This document shows, in pieces, positions 58,231 to 64,000 of a stretch of 64,000 nucleotides of DNA. The notes beneath the pieces were generated by a model, which saw only the letters and a list, made by a program, of their open reading frames with translations, did no database searches and was not told where the DNA came from. Source of the stretch: 55-13 sp964501275. GTDB lineage: Bacteria > Armatimonadota > Fimbriimonadia > Fimbriimonadales > Fimbriimonadaceae. The position numbers and the translations under genes are program-made. Every line of letters starts with the position of its first letter. The stretch's first letter is position 1. The DNA lies in the NCBI GenBank assembly GCA_964501275.1, contig CAZCSP010000019.1, forward strand, positions 1 to 64,000, read 5' to 3'.

Positions 58231-59181
58231 ATGAACATTGACAAGATTCAGGAAAGATCGCAGGCTGTTATCGACGAAGTCGAGAGGGTCATCGTTGGGA
58301 AGCGGGAGACGATCCAGCAGGCGGTTTTGACCCTGCTCTGCAATGGGCACCTGCTGATCGAGGACATTCCTGGAGTTGGCAAGACCACCTTGGCGAAGGC
58401 TTTAGCCAAGGCGATGGGCGGGGAGTTCCGCCGCATCCAGTTCACCCCTGACTTGCTTCCCGCCGATGTCACCGGGGCCAGCATCTATAACCAACGGGAT
58501 GGGGAGTTCGTGTTCCGTCCCGGCCCGATTTTCGGAAATGTGGTGCTGGTGGACGAGATCAACCGCGCCACTCCCAAAACCCAATCCGCTCTCCTGGAGG
58601 CGATGGAGGAGCGGACGGTGACGGTGGATGGCGAGACTCGGCAACTGCCCCGCCCATTCTTCGTCGTCGCCACCCAAAACTCGGTGGAGATGACGGGCAC
58701 CTACCCCCTGCCCGAGGCTCAACTGGACCGCTTCTTTGCCCGCGTTTCGCTGGGCTATCCCAGTCGGGAGAGCGAGATGGACATCTTGGCCCAGCAACAG
58801 ATTTCCCATCCGATCGATCTGGTCCAGACCGTGGTGCTTCCCGGCGAATTGATGGAGCTTCAGAACGAAGTGCGCGATGTGTTCGTCCACGATTCCATTC
58901 GCGAGTACATCGTGGATCTGGTGCGGGCGACCCGGGAGAGTTCCCACCTGCTGATGGGTACCTCGCCGCGCGGCACCCTCCACTTAATGCGGGCCTCCCA
59001 GGCCCATGCGGCGATGAACGGGCACGATTTTGTGAGGCCCGACGATGTCAAGGCGACTGCCGTCTCCGTCCTTGCCCACCGAGTCCTGCCGAGAGCGGAG
59101 GCCAGGGCGCGGGGCGAGACCACCAACGATTTGATCCAGAAGGTGATCGAGACCGTCCGAACGCCCGTGCCGGTGAGCTAG
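58231..59181 (+). CDS. MoxR-type AAA+ ATPase
   Basis: 316 residues from ATG (MNIDKIQERSQAVIDEVERV). Walker A IEDIPGVGKTTLAK is around 43-56, Walker B GNVVLVDEINRATPKTQSAL, then ERTVTVDG and a C-terminal lid GTSPRGTLHLMRASQAHAAM. MoxR proteins are chaperones that load cofactors or assemble partner proteins. Here it is the first gene of a MoxR-DUF58-transglutaminase operon with no gap to the next gene. The longer upstream open frame is repeat DNA. Confidence 0.93.
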   Translation: MNIDKIQERSQAVIDEVERVIVGKRETIQQAVLTLLCNGHLLIEDIPGVGKTTLAKALAKAMGGEFRRIQFTPDLLPADVTGASIYNQRDGEFVFRPGPIFGNVVLVDEINRATPKTQSALLEAMEERTVTVDGETRQLPRPFFVVATQNSVEMTGTYPLPEAQLDRFFARVSLGYPSRESEMDILAQQQISHPIDLVQTVVLPGELMELQNEVRDVFVHDSIREYIVDLVRATRESSHLLMGTSPRGTLHLMRASQAHAAMNGHDFVRPDDVKATAVSVLAHRVLPRAEARARGETTNDLIQKVIETVRTPVPVS

Positions 59182-60429
59182 ATGGCCAAAGCCGACGCCT
59201 ACGAGACCAACCGCACCTCCTTTGCCGGGCAGGGGAGTCGGAGCGTGGTGGGTCTGGCGTTGGGAATGGCGGCGCTGTTCTTCGCCATCGTCGCGATCCT
59301 CATCAACACCCCCATCCTGTTCTACATGGGAACGGCCCTGATCGCCACGATCGCCGCGAGCCGCCTCCAAGCTTGGCTGTCGGTGCGGGGTCTGCGGTTC
59401 CAGCGGGAGGCGCCGGATGCGGTTAAGGTCGGCGACATGGTGACGGTAAACATTGCGGTCTGGAGCGAGCGGAAGCTGAGGCGGCCTCTCATCACCGTTG
59501 CCGACACTCTGCCGACGCGTTTGGTGTATTCAGATAAAACGATCTCCACCCCAATCGCTCCCGCTTTCGACCTCCCAATTCGCACCCAGTATCGGTTCCG
59601 CCCTCTCAAACGGGGCGTGTTCCGGTGGAGCGGGATCGAAGCGGTGGGCACCGATGCGCTGGGGCTGGTCGTGATGAGCAAGGTTTATGAGACGGAGTCC
59701 GTCGAACTGACCGTCCTCCCCCGCCCGATCCCCATCAACGTGGACTTGCCGGTTGCTCGGGGTTGGGGGATCAGCGAGGCGGAGAGTGGGCAGTCGCGGG
59801 GAGCGGGGCTGGAGCCAAGGGGCGTGCGGGAATATGCCACGGGGGACTCCCTGCGCCACGTCCACTGGGCTTCTACGGCGCGCCGAGGACAGCTTTTGGT
59901 GAAAGAGTTTGAGGCCGGGTCGCATACGGCAGCGTCCATCGTGATCCAGCAGACGACGGGAAGCGAACTCGGGAAGGGGGCGGAGACCACCCTGGAGCAG
60001 ATGTGCGGGAACGCCATCTTCCTGGCTGAGCAGTTGATGCATCAGGGGGCGATGGTCCAGTTCCCAACTCTGGAAGGGAAGCCAACCCGGTCGAGCGGAG
60101 CGGAGCGGCTGAACGAGATTTACGCGATGATCGCCAGGGTGCAAGCGGATCGGGGGGTTGCCGTCTCGGCGGACATCCAGGCCAATATCGCTCTGTTGCC
60201 TCCGGGCAGCATCCTCATCGTGATGCTGTCGGTGGCCGACGCTGGGATGATCGGCCTCTTGAGACAGCTCAAGGCGACGGGCGTCCAAGTGGTGGCGCTG
60301 ATCTACGGCGAGACTAAAGTCGCCCAAACGCCTGAGACCCTCTTTGCCGCCGACCGTCGTTACATGGACCGGTTGGAAGGTGCCGGGGCGATTGTGCGAA
60401 TCGTCGAGAAGGGGGGAGACACGCATTGA
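59182..60429 (+). CDS. DUF58 protein with two membrane helices
   Basis: 415 residues. Two hydrophobic helices (about 20-55) are followed by a beta-rich part and the DUF58 signature GAGLEPRGVREYATGDSLRH. The end probably folds like a von Willebrand A domain, though the metal site is not clear. Such proteins are paired with MoxR ATPases. It starts directly after the MoxR stop and overlaps the next gene by TTGA. The complex is thought to act at the cell envelope; its substrate is unknown. Confidence 0.9.
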   Translation: MAKADAYETNRTSFAGQGSRSVVGLALGMAALFFAIVAILINTPILFYMGTALIATIAASRLQAWLSVRGLRFQREAPDAVKVGDMVTVNIAVWSERKLRRPLITVADTLPTRLVYSDKTISTPIAPAFDLPIRTQYRFRPLKRGVFRWSGIEAVGTDALGLVVMSKVYETESVELTVLPRPIPINVDLPVARGWGISEAESGQSRGAGLEPRGVREYATGDSLRHVHWASTARRGQLLVKEFEAGSHTAASIVIQQTTGSELGKGAETTLEQMCGNAIFLAEQLMHQGAMVQFPTLEGKPTRSSGAERLNEIYAMIARVQADRGVAVSADIQANIALLPPGSILIVMLSVADAGMIGLLRQLKATGVQVVALIYGETKVAQTPETLFAADRRYMDRLEGAGAIVRIVEKGGDTH

Positions 60430-62486
60430 ACCGTGCTGCCAATCAATACGCCGACCTCGACCCCTCGGCATTCGACTATCTGCTGATTGCGATATCCGGC
60501 ACCCTCACCGCCTACTCGGCGGGAGTATCGGTGGCCAGCCCGACGATCGGCTGGATCTTTGTGGTTCTTATTTTGCTTGGCGTGTGGGTCAGCTTTGCAG
60601 TGATGCAGGCCATCCAGGGAACCAAGTTGGTGGCTTGGAACGGCTTTATCTATACCGGAGGAATTCTGGCGGCCTTTTTCTCGGCCCGAAGCTTAGTCGA
60701 ATTTTTGCCGGAGAACCCGTTCACGGCCCAGATATTCGTCTGCGGGCTCCTGCTGTGGATGCTGGCCTTTGGGAGCTTTCTGATCTGGTCCGACCAGACG
60801 CTCCTCTTCCAAGCCGTCCCCAGCATTGCGATCTTCGGGCTGGTGGGCTGTTACGACACCTATCGTAACGCTGTCTGGCTATTCTTTGCCTTCCTTCTCT
60901 GCTTCGCCATGCTGCTTGCTCGAGTTCACGGACGGACGATGCTCAGGCAGGCCAAGGAATCTGGCTACAGCCAAACCGGGGATCGTATGGACCGGTCGGC
61001 GACGGAGTTGGAACGGATGCGCAGTGGCCCTTGGAAGTGGGTGGCCGGGCCGCAGTGGGCCTTGGGATCGGCGTTTGTGGTCATCTTGTTTAGCGTGGTA
61101 AGCGCACCGATCGTTCGGGAATCAGTCCAAGGCGTGGCGGGGGCGGTTCGGGTCCAAGCGCCAATCAACCCCCGAAACAGCCCGCTTTCGAACTCCTCCA
61201 ACGACTCGTCTGGGCTAAGAGTGGGCAACGGCCCCAACGAGATCGCCCCTCTCCCCCTCTTCCGTGCGACCTTGGACCAGCCCCGCTACATGAGAACGGA
61301 GATCTATCAGGGTTACACCAAGAGCGGGTGGCAGGCCCTGGCTTCCCAGCCAGTAAACGACAAGACCGATTTGGTTTTGGCAAGGTCCAACGACCGCCGT
61401 GCCCTCACCTCGATGAAGGCCAAACGGGAAATCGAATTCGCGATTGAGCCACTGACCTCGCGCATGGGTTTCGTCCCCCTTCCTGGCGAGGTCCTCTCCC
61501 TCCACCCCTCCGACAACACGTCGATCAAGATGGATGCGACCATTAGCATCGTGGAGACAGGGAAAGTGAACCTGTTTCGGGGGCGGGCGGCGGTGTCGGA
61601 TACGCGCGGCCTTCCTACCGACGCCTTTATGCAGGTTCCTCCGGGAATGGAGGATTTGGTCGCGACCACCAACATCTCGCCTGCCGTCTTCGAACTGGCC
61701 AATCGAGTCGCCGACTCGGGGGGCAACGACTATGAGCGGGCTATGCTCATAAAGGCCGAGATCGAGCGGAGAGTCAAATACAACCTGAACGCCAAGGCCA
61801 TTCCCTTGGGGCAAGACGTGGTGGAGACCTTCCTCTTTGAGACCCGCGAAGGCTACTGCGACCTCTTCGCTTCCGCGATGACGGTGATGGCGCGGTCGAT
61901 AGGAATCCCGGCTCGCATGGTGATCGGCTACTACCCCTTGGGCAATGAACAGGACGAGGACGGGCGGTACATCCTAAAGGAGTCTGACAAGCACGCTTGG
62001 GCGGAACTGTTCTTCGAGGGCCACGGCTGGGTTGTCTTTGACCCGACGGAAGGCGCGGAGGCCGTACCGGGCGGAGAGCGCGGGTCGTCGAACGTGTCGT
62101 CGTTCGCGAATTCAGGGGCGTTGAAGATCGCCCTCGATATCCTGATCGGAATTGCGATTGTGACGGTCCTCATCCTCACTGGCCAGGCCATCTTCAAGGG
62201 AATCAAGCTCGGCCCCAGCCGTTCCGATTTGGATCGAGCTTATTTGGCGTTCGCCGATGTTTTGGCAAGGGCCAGCGGCAAAGTGCGAAACTTCGACCAG
62301 ACCCCTTCCGAGTATCTTCGAGACGCCTTGCCCCACCTGAACGGCCAATCCGAACAAGCCCTGGCTTTGAACGCCAAGTTTGAAAAACTGTTTTACTCCC
62401 CAGCCGATCCTTCGAAAGAGGAGATGAAGCAAATTCGGGCGGAGATTGCGGGGCTGAAGAAAGGAGTAAAAGAGGTGAAGTCGTGA
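60426..62486 (+). CDS. Membrane transglutaminase-like protein (DUF3488/TgpA type)
   Basis: 686 residues from TTG. About six N-terminal helices are followed by a large outer domain with the transglutaminase triad: Cys in REGYCDLFASAMTVMAR, His in ESDKHAWAELFFEGHGW and Asp in VVFDPTEGAEAVPGG. A further helix near 560-580 leads to a cytosolic DUF4129-like tail. TgpA-type proteins are linked to cell-wall or matrix protein modification. The three-gene operon MoxR-DUF58-Tgase is widespread. Confidence 0.92.
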   Translation: MNRAANQYADLDPSAFDYLLIAISGTLTAYSAGVSVASPTIGWIFVVLILLGVWVSFAVMQAIQGTKLVAWNGFIYTGGILAAFFSARSLVEFLPENPFTAQIFVCGLLLWMLAFGSFLIWSDQTLLFQAVPSIAIFGLVGCYDTYRNAVWLFFAFLLCFAMLLARVHGRTMLRQAKESGYSQTGDRMDRSATELERMRSGPWKWVAGPQWALGSAFVVILFSVVSAPIVRESVQGVAGAVRVQAPINPRNSPLSNSSNDSSGLRVGNGPNEIAPLPLFRATLDQPRYMRTEIYQGYTKSGWQALASQPVNDKTDLVLARSNDRRALTSMKAKREIEFAIEPLTSRMGFVPLPGEVLSLHPSDNTSIKMDATISIVETGKVNLFRGRAAVSDTRGLPTDAFMQVPPGMEDLVATTNISPAVFELANRVADSGGNDYERAMLIKAEIERRVKYNLNAKAIPLGQDVVETFLFETREGYCDLFASAMTVMARSIGIPARMVIGYYPLGNEQDEDGRYILKESDKHAWAELFFEGHGWVVFDPTEGAEAVPGGERGSSNVSSFANSGALKIALDILIGIAIVTVLILTGQAIFKGIKLGPSRSDLDRAYLAFADVLARASGKVRNFDQTPSEYLRDALPHLNGQSEQALALNAKFEKLFYSPADPSKEEMKQIRAEIAGLKKGVKEVKS

Positions 62487-62570
62487 TGGACGTGAAATCG
62501 TGAAATCGTGATGGTCTCCCTCACGTCCATGACCTCCATCACGACATCACCTCTATCAGCTCCCCAAAAA
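62486..62570. repeat. CGTGATGG/CCATCACG repeat
   Basis: gtgatggacgtgaaatcgtg and gaaatcgtgatgg meet their complement cacgtccatgacctccatca and cgacatcacc, a loose inverted repeat. Related words are at 49485-49515. Confidence 0.8.
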
Positions 62571-62617
62571 ACCGAACACCGCAACGCCCCAACCCCGTCC
62601 CCAGGTAGCCTATTTCC

Positions 62618-63697
62618 GTGGGATTTTCGGTGGAAAAGGCGATGGCGGCTCGGGTGGTGATGCTCTCGGGGGATGAGGATGCCTTGCGCTCTCGGGCTCT
62701 TCAGGAACTGACCAGCGCCGCGACCCTGGAAGACGACTTCGACATCGAGGTGGTGGATGCCGGGGAAGCGGCTCCGGCCCAATGGAGCGCCTCCGCCGGA
62801 ACCGCACCATTCCTCTCCTCCCGACGAACCGTCATCGTCCGCCATCTCTTGCGCCGCGACGAAGTCGACACGACGGGTTGGAAGGACCTCCCCGAAACCG
62901 CCCTCATGGTCCTGGTCGCGGATGATGAGCAGGGGGACGACAATAAGCAGAGCCGATTAGGAACCCTAAGGAATAATTGGGAGAAGGCGGTGAAGGCGGC
63001 GGGGGGGCATATCGAGGTCTTCAAAACCGATCCCAAGCAGGTGGTGGAATCGATCCGCCAAGAAGCGATTCGGCTGGGCAAGAAGATGTCGCCCAAGGCG
63101 GCGGAGGCCTTGGCGGAGATGTGCGGGGGCAGCCTGTCTCGAGCTCTGGAGGAGTTGGAGAAACTGGCCCTCTTCGTCGGGGCGGCGGAGCCGATTTCGG
63201 AGTCGGACGTGCGCAACGTCGCTATGCCCTCCCGCGAGTGGAACGTGTTCAAGATGGTGGACGCGGCGTTCACCGGGGATGGGGGCGAGGCGTTGAGGCA
63301 ACTGCGGATTCTCGTCGGGAGCGCAACTAAGGCGGAGGATGCCGCCTTTTCCCGGATATTGCCAACTATTTATCGACAACTTAGACTTATCTGGCAGGCA
63401 AAGATCATTCTCGACGCCAAAGCCAACCCCGATGATCCGCCCGAGTCCGTCACCCGCCTCTTCCCCGACAACCCCTCGATCATGAAGCAGGCTCCTTTTG
63501 TGCGGGGCAAGGCGATGCGGGCGGCGAGAGCCGTTAGTTTTGACCAGATTACCGACTGCTTCGGTATCCTAAGCGACGCCGATTCCCGCTTGAAAGGAAT
63601 GCTCCCCTACTACAGCGGCATGGAGACGTTGGAGCAGATGCTGCTGCGGATGATCGAGACGCTGTCCCCTGGACCACCGATCTCCAGATCGGCATAG
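62618..63697 (+). CDS. holA: DNA polymerase III delta subunit
   Basis: 359 residues of the clamp-loader subunit that opens the beta clamp. The AAA+-like N-domain starts VVMLSGDEDALRSRALQELT, with DLPETALMVLVADDEQ and the helical lid NWEKAVKAAGGHIEVFKTDP. Middle and C-terminal helical domains (KAAEALAEMCGGSLSRALEE, NVFKMVDAAFTGDGGEALRQ) complete it. The start is GTG at 62618, or ATG at 62642 with a purine run just before. The last residues (PGPPISRSA) and the stop come from a dispersed hairpin arm at 63670. Confidence 0.9.
   Translation: MGFSVEKAMAARVVMLSGDEDALRSRALQELTSAATLEDDFDIEVVDAGEAAPAQWSASAGTAPFLSSRRTVIVRHLLRRDEVDTTGWKDLPETALMVLVADDEQGDDNKQSRLGTLRNNWEKAVKAAGGHIEVFKTDPKQVVESIRQEAIRLGKKMSPKAAEALAEMCGGSLSRALEELEKLALFVGAAEPISESDVRNVAMPSREWNVFKMVDAAFTGDGGEALRQLRILVGSATKAEDAAFSRILPTIYRQLRLIWQAKIILDAKANPDDPPESVTRLFPDNPSIMKQAPFVRGKAMRAARAVSFDQITDCFGILSDADSRLKGMLPYYSGMETLEQMLLRMIETLSPGPPISRSA
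63670..63693. repeat. Hairpin arm inside the holA end
   Basis: tggaccaccgatctccagat(cggc), one base changed from copies A-C, followed by atagcaaggttgtatc, which starts like the inner arm. It supplies the last eight codons of holA. Confidence 0.9.
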
Positions 63698-63739
63698 CAA
63701 GGTTGTATCGGGTTACCAGCGTTTGGGCACAGCCGAATC

Positions 63740-63794
63740 TCCGGTCCACGTCCGGGACGGACGTGGAAACCATGGGCGGGGACGCCCATGCCAC
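63740..63794. repeat. Palindromic CCGTCC/GGACGG and GGGCGG arms
   Basis: ccacgtccgggacggacgtgg and atgggcggggacgcccat, palindromes of the kinds seen at 24285 and 4568. Confidence 0.8.
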
Positions 63795-64000
63795 TTACGC
63801 GCAGATTTGGACTTCGGCGTGGGGGAAGCCTTCGATGACGATGAGGCCTCGGCCCCCCATTTGGAGGCTTTCGCCGGACTTGACGATGTAGTCCTTCGGG
63901 TCGCCTTCTTGGGTGACGTAGGCCGCGCCTTCGATCACCTCAACCTCAACTTCCCGCCGATGGTTCAGGTGCAGGGTGCGATGGTTGTCGAGCGTGTTTC
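63795..64000 (-). CDS. DUF2917-like small protein, start outside the window
   Basis: The last 68 codons of a minus-strand gene. NTLDNHRTLHLNHRREVEVE, GAAYVTQEGDPKDYIVKSGE, then GGRGLIVIEGFPHAEVQICA and stop fit DUF2917, a small cupin-like beta fold that may bind a ligand. The true start lies right of base 64000. Its function is not known. Confidence 0.7.
   Translation of the reverse strand, partial: NTLDNHRTLHLNHRREVEVEVIEGAAYVTQEGDPKDYIVKSGESLQMGGRGLIVIEGFPHAEVQICA

Overview
The window reads as chromosomal DNA of a GC-rich, free-living bacterium, most likely an Armatimonadota member of the Fimbriimonadia type. This rests on gene content only: a short-tailed type II pseudopilin with a large globular domain, a PEP-CTERM secreted protein, a DUF1501 plus DUF1549/DUF1553 gene pair of planctomycete style, a DgkA-PAP2 fusion, a cytochrome b/c fusion and a YfhO-type membrane protein. 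Planctomycetota or Verrucomicrobiota are the alternatives. I see no phage, insertion sequence, CRISPR array, rRNA or plasmid functions.

Layout. 1-8.7 kb: FtsK N-terminus (cut by the window edge), nucleoside hydrolase, MgtE, then tilS-ftsH, a TPR protein and a secreted alpha-helical protein. 8.7-13.5 kb: tandem clpS genes, a YfhO-like membrane protein, serA with a small membrane protein. 13.6-21.0 kb is accessory-rich: a VapBC-like pair with a 28-bp operator, an ABC-F ATPase, a luciferase-like monooxygenase, a BlaI/M56 sensor module with twin dyads, a DUF433/PIN-like pair and a duplicated orphan DUF433 gene. 21-24 kb: rpsU, ybeY, dgkA-PAP2 and a CorC-type gene. 24.7-31 kb: secretin-like protein, ECF sigma factor, histidine kinase, M28 peptidase, cdd, a lipoprotein, cytochrome b/c and tRNA-Cys. 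32-39 kb: mutS2, an orphan HicB, hsp20-lon and an MFS carrier. 39.2-42.6 kb: an AT-rich island with a P-loop ATPase between two outward-facing paralogues of an unrecognised family. 42.7-54.3 kb: an E2 acyltransferase, PEP-CTERM protein, MBL/beta-CASP nuclease, purD, DUF1501 and PSCyt1 genes, recN and rpmG-rpmF. 54.5-64 kb: tRNA-Leu, pseudopilin, exported pyrophosphatase, ROK kinase, the MoxR-DUF58-transglutaminase operon, holA and a DUF2917 fragment.

The most unusual property is the intergenic DNA. Nearly every gap holds short repeats: runs of 7-, 8-, 9- or 11-bp units and about ten kinds of palindromic arms. One hairpin element occurs in three full copies within 1.3 kb (55.6-56.9 kb). Its inner arms recur inside a different pair of outer arms at 37.8 kb, so the arms appear interchangeable. 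The same repeats enter coding sequence: in-frame insertions in tilS, the ABC-F gene and the nucleoside hydrolase, the linkers of the E2 subunit, and the 3' ends of holA, the YfhO-like gene and one paralogue gene. They also create false upstream extensions of many reading frames, so several starts given here are shorter than the longest open frame.
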